From: Schistocephalus solidus
Lineage: Eukaryota > Platyhelminthes > Cestoda > Diphyllobothriidea > Diphyllobothriidae
Reading direction: 5' to 3'
DNA length: 64,000 nucleotides
Assembly: GCA_017591395.1 (NCBI GenBank)
Contig: WEDG01000184.1
Location: forward strand, 40,747-104,746
Every line of letters starts with the position of its first letter. The stretch's first letter is position 1. This document shows positions 25,301 to 37,300 of this stretch, piece by piece. The translations under genes were made by a program, and so were the position numbers. The notes below the pieces were generated by a model. The model worked only from the letters and a program-made list of their open reading frames with translations. It was not told where the DNA came from and searched no databases.

Positions 25301-28300
25301 CCCGATAAACGGCCTATTTTTATCCTGCTAGCTATCTGATCGGTACAATATTTTTATGCGGTCGAAAATGATACAATGCGCTGACGGGGAGGCAACACAT
25401 GCCATTAAATGAGTTAGCTTTTCTTTTGAACTGCTTCCCACAACTCGCCTGTTCGCTTCTGTCAGCATTCTTGTGTGCAGCTGCCTGCTAGTCACACCAA
25501 CATTATGAGCTTGCCATCAATTGCAGTCGATCGGTTACATGACCAACTGGTATGGATCGTTTGGGATGAATTAGCTGCTGGCGGGTCGCAACTTCCTACC
25601 TGTGAGCTACTCTGATACCGAATTTGATAAAAACTCTAGTGAAGTCCTGAGAAATAGTAGAAACATAAGGTATGGAAGACCAACATTCAAGTTATGCGAA
25701 TCTCTACGGAAGTGGCGGTAACTTGATACAGCGTTTTGAGTACATTCTGTCAATCGAAACCATCATAACCCTGACCATCCGGTGAGGCAAGACACAAATA
25801 GGCACGTTCATACAGGGCCAATGGTTCATAGATAGCCTCTAATCAGACAGTTCGCACCCTCTAAATCGCACCGAAATCAAGCAGTAGGTAGTTTCCTATG
25901 ATGTTCTATCACTGCAAATCGGATACTCACTCCCTAAAGCGTAGGCGCATATCACTAAATGGATTTCCAGAACACTTGAACTTTTCTTGTGAGTACGATT
26001 ACTTATAAGGCGGATGGAATAAATGCCCGCAACGGGAATTCGTCTCGCCACGACAGTTCGACCGTCGACTACGACGAGGTCTACCGTACGCTCCACAGCA
26101 GGGTGGCGCAGGTACGATCACTTGCGCGTGATTAAGTTTAACATGATAGTAGACTTGTGTTGCATCTAACGCACTCTCTCCTCCTCCCCCACCTGAGCCC
26201 GGTGCAATCACAGAGTCAAGAAGACTGGAGATGGGAGAGGGCGCAGGTGGCTGGCGCGGCCGGAGCCGCCCCTGGCCGTGCCACCACACCTGGCTCGGAT
26301 CCCACGGAGTGGGAGTGCCATAAAAGCCACATTAAGAAGGAGCCATTGCAACCTGACTCTCAGTACGCCAGTCAGCCACACCACACAAAACACACATTGG
26401 GCTGACCACGTGGTCCGAGTTATCCCGTCAGTTGGCAACACAGACAGACACACAGACACACACAACAACAACATGAAAGAGGTTAGTATCTTCCTCCATC
26501 GGCGGCCTGACTATGTCTTTTATGCTGTGCAAGCGGGGTATTTGACCTCTATTCCTACCCATTATATTTAGATAATTTCCGATGCTGTAGGTTTGACTAA
26601 ACAAAAGAATAAACGAGATATGCGACAAGGTCAAAGTATCCACTTCAAAAGATATGCAGATCATAGGAATTGGAAATTCGAGAGGATTGATGCGCGTAAA
26701 GCATAGAAATGGAGATGTGTGTTTGTTCCTAAAGCCCTGCAGCTACTGTCAAAAGAAAAGTGGTCCGAACTAACCGTTTGAAGAGGCCCGTCAGCAGGTA
26801 GTGGGCTGCGTGAAAGGCAGCCGTGTAAGCTGTCAGGAGAGCCTTCTCCTCCTTGGCAACCTGGATGGCATCAGCGGTGTGACCGTCTCCGCTGGTGCCC
26901 GCACTGAAGACGGTGCCCGCCGTGGTGGATTGCTGACTGACCCCACTGGAAGGCGTAGCCGGCGCTCCGGCACTGGAGCAGCGGCGACTGCTGCTGCCAC
27001 CGATGAGGTGCGAGGGAGCTGGAATGAGAGACTGGACAACAGCCAGCAGGAGGGCCGAGAAGGAGTGCACCAGGAGGTAGTGTTTGTTAACCACTAGTTG
27101 ACAGGAGGCGGAGGAGGTCGAGCCAATCGCAGTAGATTGCATGGTCGGGGCAGTGCCTTCGGAGGGAGGCGGGGGTGTTGGTATTAGCTGGAATGGCTGC
27201 CAACCCTTGAGAAAACTGCCCGAGGCCAGGATCCTGTACAGGGCGGAGATGGAGGCAGTAATAAGAACGCACTGAGATGTTAAGCCTTCGACAGCGTTAG
27301 CTAAATTCGATACTAAAAAGCTAACAAAAACAATATTGAAACAAGGAGACGTGAGGGGAAAAACCAGTAACAAGCGAACGCCGGAGAGGGGAAGGGGGAC
27401 GAGTTAAACCGCTTCCGAGGTTTGATGTGAAAGAGTCTCACACCAACGTCGGCAAGGCGACAGCCACCAGTGACGAGATGGATGCGAACATGTGTTGACA
27501 CGAGCTGGCAGAAGGCAGACGCATAATTACAGTCCGTGCAGTACAGAGGTATGACTGAATGAAGTCCAACGAAGATGGGAGCGGAGGAAGCAGTTGGGTG
27601 GGGGCGTAAACCATATCAACTTGTTCTAAGCGATAATGCTTCAAGTCTATAAGCGAATCAAACTTAATGGGGCGTAGTTCAGAGTTAAGCTGTCACCATA
27701 GCATTGGCGGACCGACGAGACCCTTATCAGGCCTAAAAATTGCGCATGAGATGTTGCTTGAAATGCTTGTTGAAATGTTTTCACATATGTTATTGGAAAC
27801 GTTAGGAAGATAGCAGAACAGCCTACTTCGTTGCAAAGCACTTGGGTCCCCATCCAACAGGCAACCTGCTAAACCATGGAGACTGGCGTCCAACCAGTTG
27901 CTCAAATTAAACGAAAACGCGAGTTCTAGGACGCAATTGAAAGGTCATTCATGTGACCTTTCGGATTCGCACCGAAAATAGCATATGACAACAGATAAGG
28001 GTGATAAACGGTAAAGAAATTGCAGGATTCGCAGATGGCCCTGCCATGCGACCATCCAGCTGTCATAATTAGCAGCTATGGCAGTCAGCGCCGATTGTCA
28101 TATATAGTGCGACTACTGCTCGCTCACTGCCAACCGAGTTATTAATTGACGCAATCTTGTCATCGGTGTTGATTAGCGACGTGATGATCACTATAGACGT
28201 CTCCTGCAGTGATACTGTGCATTTCAGTCTTATTACTTGGTGTCCTTGATCTTTATGCAACCCCGACTCAAAGTGGTGTGAGAAGGCGACTTACAGCTTC

Positions 28301-31300
28301 TGAGGATTTCTTAAAGTATGAGAGCTCACCATGGGACAAATAATGCGGGAATTTATGATTATAATAGGTATGTGGTGGCCTGACAACTGCGTCCTATAAA
28401 AACCACAAGCTCCCCGGCACCTACAGGGAGTTCACCTGTTCGCTAGACAAGGGTAAGGACTACCTGGAAAATTGTGACCGTCGTAGTCCGACGATGTCAA
28501 CCGTATGCTCCACAGCATGGTGGTGCAGGGACGGTAACTTCTGCGCAAATTAGTTTTAAGTGATAGAAGACTTGCACCACATATACTGCACTCGCATTTA
28601 CCTTGCCCGGTGTCAAGACATAGTCAAGAAGACCGGAGGCGGGGTCAGACGCAGATGAAGCATCACCCACGGAGTGGGAGAGCGGGGTGCGGCATGAGCC
28701 TGCTCCTACGCGTGCCCAAGTTGGACAAGCACATCCCCCACGTTCGGCATTCGATATGGGGCCTCATCCCAGAATAATAACGCCTGCCGCACCCTGATTT
28801 GGCCCCCGTGTTGGTCTAGGGCTTCTACCACGCGGCCCGTTTAGGGGGCACATTGTGATTAAGGTGAGGGCTTTCGCGGCCTTGTTCTTACTAGCTGACA
28901 AAGCCATAGCTATCCAACGCATTTTTTCTGGTGGAAATGGCAGAGATGAGTCGATGGGCAGAAAAAGGAGTTCAGCGCGTTGAGCTCACGAAGTGCCTTT
29001 AGGCAAATCTCGAAGATATTGGGAAACAGTTTAGTTTCGAAACTAGTCAATCAGATTTTCCTCACGTCCCAGAGAATGGGGCTGCATTTACCACCTTGAC
29101 TGCCGCCAGGATCAACCTTCTAGCTTCTTTCACTCACCATCGCTTCAGATCAATTCGATGACCGTGTTGTAGCCCGCCTCCCTGCTTTTGTAATAGGTAT
29201 CGAATGCAATCTCTTGAACCCAGTGAGATTTCTAAAAGTTTAGAAAGTCATGGCTGCTGCTACCCCCCCCCCCCCACCCCTCCTACCCCAACAGTGTTTA
29301 GTCAGCGAGGAGGAAGCTTGAAGGCTGACGGTTGAACTGAGCAAAACTTGCTCGGTCCGCTATACACCGGGAATTCAAGAGGGACTTGGGAAGCTCGGGC
29401 AGTGATCTAGACACGGAGTATATTGGTCTTGATTTGTTTACTACACGTCAGGAAAAGCAAGAATGCGTAGCGAGACATATGGAAGCCTGCCAAGTTATCG
29501 TTAGTTGTGGTGCACTCGTTCCTTCTGTAAAAACTAACTTCGTGACTCTTGGCGGCAGGATATTAGAGAACAAATAGTCAAAGGATAGTTAAAAGGAAAT
29601 TAGAACATAAATGAGCAGGAATACTGTTAGGTTGTAGAAAAATAGACTGCATTTACCGGTAGCGAGGAGCAGACTTTTCAGTACCACGCCTTGAATTAGG
29701 AATTATTCAGTGACAGGTTGTCGGTATCCGATTCTGAATCGGCTACGCCGAGGAACTTAAGGTACGGCAGATGAGTCACGAGTGCTATTCCAACGTCACA
29801 GATTAGTGGCACATTGACGCGCGTGCGATGTCCCACCCCGAATAAACTACCACAACCAATGAACGGAGAGATTACATAATCGAATTGACCAGTGACATGG
29901 CAGACCATTCCTATCCCATCATGGCGACATCCCCTCAAGATAAACTGTATGATCCAAAACTGAGACAATCACGGTGCGTTAAAGGCGTGGCTTGGAATGT
30001 TGCCAACTAACGATTGAACTTGAGCCTCGCAGTCAGTCCAGTGTGTGATTGTGCGTAATGGCCGACTGGTGGATTGAGACAAGGCTGCGATGACTTTTTA
30101 ATTTGACCTTTGACATCCGCATACATGCGAGGTCCGAACCGCCTACCCCATTTTGTGTGAAATTCTGGTGCTTGTATTTAGAGGATTAGGCAACTTATAT
30201 GACACACGCAGAAAAGGTTATTAGGTATATCAGCAGCTGTGTCCATTCTCCATACCAGATAACTGACCGGTTTGGACACTGACGGACCGGGAATGAGAAA
30301 AGAGAGTAAGGTCAACGGGTCAGCGCATTGTTCTCACCATAAAGTATCTAATACGTCTGAAACTATCACGCTGTACTAAAAGCCGTGGTTCCGGAGCTTT
30401 CCAACCGAAGGGATAGTTCAGAACACGCAGTCAACTGGGTGTTTGTTTGTGTGGAGTGGCCAACTGGTGCACTGAGAGTCAGGTTAAAATGGCCCCTTCT
30501 TAATGTGGCCTCCATGGCAATCCCACACCGTGCGGCGGCACGCCTAGGGGCGGCTCCGGCTGCGCGAGCCACATGCACCCTCTCCCGTCTCCGATATTCT
30601 TGACATAGTCATGGCACCGTGCCCAGGTCGGGGAGAATTTGAGTGCGGTAGACACAGCGCAAGTCTACTATCACTATAATCTAATTCCCACGCAAGTCGC
30701 CGTCCCTGCACCATCTTGCCGTGGGTCACACGATGGACCTAGTTGGAATCGACAGTTGAACTGCCATTTAGTGACAGAGCTACGATGGTGGCACGGAGAG
30801 GTTTTTTTGGTTCCCGGCTTTGAAATAGCAGTTATTTAGTGACAAAGCTACAGTAAACCCATTGGCGAGGGGATGGATATGAGGGCTAAAGTGGCAAAAG
30901 ACGAGCATGAATGCTGGAGCAGCTGACACTGAAAATCACGATTTTCGATAACTATCTTCCAGTCAACATTCTTAAGCCAGTTACCGGTCCGAAGGGCTTA
31001 TATGCCCCCCGCCCACGTAAGGTAGGGAGCCTTGCTCTAATTTCCAATAGGGGTCAATATTCCCGGGTCCTAACCATAGCCTTACCTTAACCAAAACCCT
31101 AAGTTAACTGGAATTTAGCACAAAACCACCGGTATTACGGGCGGCTTCTGTTCCCATGTTCTGTCGGCGTGCGAGGGGGCATATAAGATATCCTTACCCT
31201 TTTGCTCTTATAAATACGCCCAGTAATTCACTGCCAGATCGAGCAATGATTGCCAACATAAAGGCAGGAGGTAAATCAAACCTACCAGAAGGTACGAACC

Positions 31301-34300
31301 GGTGTCCGATTCGTGGGGGCAGCCGATGTGTTCCCACCTCCAACACCGTTGGCCGGCTTTCGAGGGTTGAGCAATGCGAGGATATCATTGGCGATAAGTT
31401 TTCGATGCGCATCGTACCGCGAATAGATGGCAGCAATGAGACCGAGGGTAGAACGTTGAAGTTGCAGGCACCACTGGTTACTCGCGTAGTATTCCAACTG
31501 GTCCGCATGAAGAATCTTCGCGCGCGCAGACAGCCGCCGACAAACCTCCTCCTCGCCGTCATCGGAGTCGCCATCTGCCTCCATGAGGTCACCATCTTCG
31601 CTGACGGAGAAGGACGGTGCAGGTTTTGGCAAAAGGCCCGAGGCTGGACAGGTGCCGCGACGGACTGGGGAGGTGAGCAGGGCTCCCGAAAGGAGGAGGG
31701 AGAGTTCGGTGAGACGCAGGACGAGGCTGTCAGTGAAGCGACCACCAAGGCGCACAAGACTAGAGAGTGCCGAGAGTGCTTCGCCCACTCGACTGCCTAC
31801 CGCCTCCTTAGCAAGGTTAGAAAGACTCGCAGCCAGCTCACCGGATCCGGACGTAGTGGCACGCTTCGAGTTGTTGAGATCTGACAGAATCAACAATAAT
31901 AACGAAAATAGGTTGTTAGAGCGTCAATTCCTCAGTAGGAGTGACTCCAGAAAAGAACAGAAAAGTACAGGTACACTACAGCAGTTTTCATGCATGTGGC
32001 CTGGTTGAAGGCCAGTGGACATGGATTTTGGTTGGTTTTGAAGCGTTGGGATAAAGGCCTTTGAGGCACGCGCACGGGGTGATAGTACTCGCTGATCGAG
32101 AAGTTTCACTCACAAAGGCATGGGAGGTGGGAACGACCGTTTCTGTCAGTGTCTGGCAGTCACACACAAACTACAGGCCAGACAGACTGGAGTTTGGAAC
32201 TCGGTTACTGGGGCTAAAGAAAAATGCGGAGCCAGGAGTCGTGGAACAAGGGAACGACATGTGACTTCAAACCCCATGTGACTCGGGTTCTAGGTTCTGG
32301 TGTTTCAGGATCGCGGCTAAACCAAATAGCCATAACCTTGTCAGATGACCTACCAAAAGGACTGACCGCACTATTTTGCAGCATAAACAACTTTTACGCA
32401 AAATCGAGAGAAGGAAAAAGCCAGATGAAAACGAACACGTGGACATTAAAAATATATATAATTTTATTCAACTGTCTATGCTATGCTAATTCGATGGGCA
32501 TGAATGATTTTGGTAACCGCGTGCTCCATGGTTTGGTAAGCATAGGACGGTGACTTTCGTGTTAATTTGTTTACGGTGAACCTGATCACAAAACAGTCAT
32601 GGCTAGAGGCGAATTCGGGCGCAGTGGCTGACAAATCTGAGGGATATATCAACACGAGCCAGGCACGACCCGGTACGCGCACAATGCAGCAGATTTTCAC
32701 AGAAACAAATGGGAGAGGCTGGGATCCCATCTGAGTGGAAGTGACATAGATACCACATCCGAAAGAAACGATCGGAGCCTGATTCTAATCCTGAGGCAGT
32801 CTGCTAGAGCCCCTTGGAGTCAGCATTGAATTCTTAGCACGAGCTAAAACTGAAGACACAGCTTTTATTCGCGAGTAAAAGGTGTGGGGAGGTGACCCAC
32901 CTGAGTTTTAAAAGTAACTGAACAAAATAATCAGTAATCTAGTGGAGAGTTTTAATATTTGTTTTTAAATCCTGTGCGGTCAATGAGTGCCTTGAGTTTT
33001 GAATGCACATCCTAGTAATGCCTAGCCGGGCCTCTACCGAAGCTGTCTTTAGCACCCTGTTGTTCAGTTCACCCTCAGTAAGTATAATACACTCTCAATT
33101 GAATTCAGGTCAGGTAATGGACTTATGCAGTGCAGAATATTAAACCTCCTGGCCGTCAAAAGTCGAAGTTTTTTTCACAGTGCACTTTGGATCGTTGTCC
33201 AGCTGCGCTGTGAAATATTATCAAACGAGTTCTTCCTCATTTGGCAAAATATAAGCAGGTAATACAGCCCTAAAGACTCTAAAATTGGTCCTAATGTTTT
33301 AGGGCACCAGTCACGTCAACAATATGCACAAGGGAACCACCTTCATCGGCGAGCACACATGTCAGCGCTACAACGCACTGTTATGCTTCAAGCACGAGGT
33401 GATATGCTACGGAAAACGAGAAATGCCTTCCCTTCTTCATCTTTTAACCTGACGTCATCCCGGCGTAAGTTCAACCTTCTCTCGTCTGTTCATAGAATAT
33501 TCGTTTGAGAAAGGTACAAGAGTTGTGCACTGCACTCATCCCCTGTGTCACAGACAAAACTATAGCCGACCCCCCTACCCCCCAAAGTTGTTTTATTCAA
33601 TGTTTTTTTCTTTCTTGTGGACTTTTTTTTTTAGAAATCGCGCTCCATGACCTTGAACGGAAGAGCCCACACTGTTGACTTTCGACATGTTCCCCTTTTA
33701 TTGACAATCACTTTTCTACGTTACCTTTTGATCGTTTTGCATTTTCTGTACTGGAATAAATAAACTCTCCCAGCATTATAATTGTCCGTCTTATATAATG
33801 TTCAACACCTAGAGATCACCTGTCTCCGTGCGTGTAGAATAAACCAAAATTTTAGAGACAATCGCAGAGGGGAAGGCTGCAGACGCGACCAGGCCTGTCG
33901 CTGATTAGTTTACTAATTACGGAGTAATAAATACAACTAGACAGCCAATTGAGCAGAAATAATGAGTACCAAATTTCTTTTGGTTCCCTCAGAAGAGGGA
34001 GAGGAATCACAGCCCGACGGATAGACAAGTGTGCGGCCGGCGTTACTAAGGGTGCGCATCCACAGCAAATGCCCCATATGGGGGGATGTGGTAGCATGTC
34101 TAGGTGCAGACTCACGCCACGCCACGCCAGCGACCTGCACCTAATCCCCGCATCAGGTGTATGAACGGCGCTGAAAGTGGACTGGTGCCTCGGAGAGCAA
34201 AAATAAAGTAACTTAGACACTAGGGAATGCGTCTCCGAGGCACTCAGCGCATATTTCCCACTACGGACAATCTGACACGCCACGGTGCGCTAAAAACCGT

Positions 34301-37300
34301 AGTCTAGAACGCTACCAGCTAAAGGGATGATTTGGGCCTCTTAGGACGGCGATTCAGCAGGCTGCAATGGCTTCGTCACAATGCGGCCTCTATTACATGC
34401 CCGCTCAGCTGAGTTTCCAGCCAGCTCTGTCTTGTTTGGGTGAAAACTTGATTCATCGTGCACATATCAGGTACGCACCGTATGCATAGCTGAATTGTTT
34501 AGCTTTGTCCGCTTATGTGCTCAATCATGCCTGCGGTCTTCCTGGCTCTGTCTTGATACCAGGTGCGGATGGATGAGAGAGAGAGAGCGTGGTGGATGCT
34601 GCGCAAGTCTAATATTACTACAAACGAATTCACGCACAATTTATCGTCCCTGAACGCATCCTGCTGTGAGACGCAAGGGTGGACTTCAGCGGTAAGGACG
34701 GTCGAAGAGCCGGTAAGCGGGTAGGACAACAATAAGGAATAACATAATCCAGCGGTAGTCAAGGCATACTTAATACCAGCGTGAGTTTTTCAATTGTGGG
34801 CTTTGGTGATATAAGCGTACTCGGGCACACAAATAAGCAGTTGTAGGCTGGCGAAAGGAAGAATTCACGGATTCACCGGAACGTCAGTTTGTCTCGTCGA
34901 AAGAGAGCGGCGGAGAGAGGGAGACGCAGAGGTAAAAAAAACGCCAAGACGAAGAAACACGCAAAATTATCCCTTTTCCCCTCTCTTCTCCCAATCCCTT
35001 CGACTTTGGCCAACGGAAGAAGGCCTATGCGCGTCAGTTAGAATTGACTGCAACGACAGCTACGGATGGGAGAGGCTGGAACAACATCCACGCAAAGGGA
35101 TGTTAGGTGTAGAGTTTCTCGGGGATTCAAAATGACAGAAAGTGTGAACTTACTAGTCAGAGGCGATACTTACAAAAAGCTTAAAAAAATAGCCGGAGCT
35201 GTCAGCTCTGTCATTTACGACCAGCAAATCGCTCCCTCCTCCCCCACCCCCCTTAACCACCGGACCAAAACGGGTATCCGTATACATGAGTTAGGCATCT
35301 GGAGGAGAGGAGAGGAAAGGAAAGAGGTGAGAACATCAGCGAAATGGTCAGTTTCGTGATCAGTACCATAAAAAGTTAGCTGAGAAATATATTTTTGTCA
35401 GAAAGTTACCTTGACGACTCGTAAGAAGTTTACGGGGGAGGGTGGGAGGGAGAGATGACCATGATTCCTAATCTAGATTGTCCGGGATCAAAGACGGATT
35501 CATCAAGAGCAAACGCCTGGCGATAAGCCAATCGGCCAAACATACTTTTTTTAGAAAGAGGGAGACGAAACAGTTGCAAGAGCAAGGAACTGGAACTCAC
35601 CATTTGACCAGTCAATTAGACGCGAGAAATGAAACTGTACAATGGCGCAGACGGACTCGATAAGGTCTTCCATCATTAAGGGTCTCGGTACGTCTGGTCC
35701 CGCGATGATGTTTAGGGCGATGAGAGCACTGTCAAGGCCACGGAGAACGCGCAACCATATTGGATGGGACCAGAGAAGGGACTCACTGATCTGTTCCTTA
35801 TCTGTCACGTCACCCTGACGATGGTGGTGGTGGCGTTGAAGGCGTGCTTTTCGGCGACGCAGTAATTCGCGAAAATCAGACTAAAGGAAAGATGGGAAAA
35901 AGCGGTTTAAACTTTGCAAATATGGTAAGCAGGCCACTAAAAACTTTCAATGAAAACAGAGGAAAATTAGAAGAGGTTAGCAAACACAGACACAATTGTA
36001 TATAGAGTATTATCACTCAAGGATAAATTGGTTATGTCCCGCAAACAAAATTACGACCATTCATGAGGCTAGCAGGCGTAAGAGGAGGGGAGTGGAGATG
36101 GGTGATTAACGAGCCACGTTAAAAATGGCAATAAGCTGGCGAACAGTGTCCCCGAACTGTATCTTTGGACAGACGGCAACCCGCATAAATAACGGTCGGC
36201 ACCTTGAAAGGCTGAACAGGGTCAAATGTATGAGGGTTAGGGTGCGCCAAAAAAGCGAACCAGACACAGCATTATCACCCGAATCGATTATGACGGCAGT
36301 CATCTTAAGCCTTCTAACAGTGGTCGGAGGTTTGCTGCGATATCACAGTAGTCACAACCATTTAAAAGTACGGGGCACCCAGTGCGGTCAGTCCTACAAA
36401 AATTTTCTGAATGCTCGGCTATTGATGGCAGGAAGTACAAGCTCAAACTGGAAATGATCGACCGCCACCGCCAGGTGACAATCCGCTGATTAAAAGAAAC
36501 CGGTATCCCTTCGAATTTGGCATTCCACCCTCGGTGCCCCACAACGCCGCTAAGATACCTTGGACAAGCGAAGAAATACGATTGGCATGGTTTGGTCACA
36601 TTCTGCGTCGCCCACCTCATGAGCTCAGTGCTGCTGTTGCGACTTCGATGCCATTGCCCAGGCGCAGGTCGACTGGAAACGAGGCTCGCCGAGCCTGCTA
36701 AAAGATGGAGGTGGCTGCTGGAACTGTGGTAGTTAACCTGTGCCGTCAATGAAGAACAGAGTAGACTAAATTCCCGAGATCTGTAGCCGTAGATCCTCGA
36801 GAGTAGAGAAACGTTACAGACGACCTCTTGAGGCCGGCTGCAAAAGCCATTAACTCAGTCGCACCCAGAGTACAGGAGTCTAGGCTTGCACCAACAGTGT
36901 TCATCTTAAAAAGACGGAATTGAGCGCAGCTCACCTCGCCATCGGATCTCATATTTGAATACCACTCCTTCATTTAAGAGGAACAAGACGCCAAAAACGG
37001 TGGACAACAGCAAGTACGGGGAGACTATCCACTGTATGTTACTTAAGTGGACCTTTTGAACTCCAGACTGCAGGTAACCTCAGCTAAGGACCAAAACTTT
37101 GCATAAGAAACCTCGAGCGGAACAACTGTACGAAGAAGACAATTGACTAGTGATTATCCGCACGTAACCAGCGTCCATCACTTCAACAAACTTAGCTATA
37201 ACCAACTGAAAAGCCAAAAGAATGAAACAAATTTTGGCGACGGCGAATGCAGAAGTACTGCTATTCTAGTATTATTAGTACGCATCTGGAATCACTGAAG

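Larger units (their letters stand above)
7572..26774. other. NIPBL intron 9 (19.2 kb), a nest of mobile elements
   Basis: This intron separates exons 9 and 10. Its contents are listed individually: three GIY-YIG retroelement remnants, a TA microsatellite pair, SINE copies, family A copies, a long-TIR element and a pair of 0.6 kb direct repeats. In 7574-8780, 9135-9680, 16000-16260, 16925-17790, 18480-21235, 21700-22340 and 25580-26030 I see no gene, exon or recognised repeat. Confidence 0.6.
27321..31285. other. NIPBL intron 8
   Basis: About 4.0 kb. Holds family A copies at 28475-28860 and 30420-30780, a poly-C tract near 29265-29279, and a small telomere-like repeat at 31018-31130. Elsewhere (27321-28470, 28870-30415) I see no gene or known repeat. 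Confidence 0.5.
31881..35600. other. NIPBL intron 7
   Basis: About 3.7 kb. Holds a decayed family A copy (32515-32815) and reverse fragments at 34030-34150 and 34510-34700. The stretch 32820-34020 is AT-rich, with no recognised element; 34710-35600 likewise. Confidence 0.5.

Noticed and set aside
31156..31884. 242-codon plus-strand frame
   Set aside because: Lies opposite NIPBL exon 8, whose minus-strand frame carries the conserved residues.
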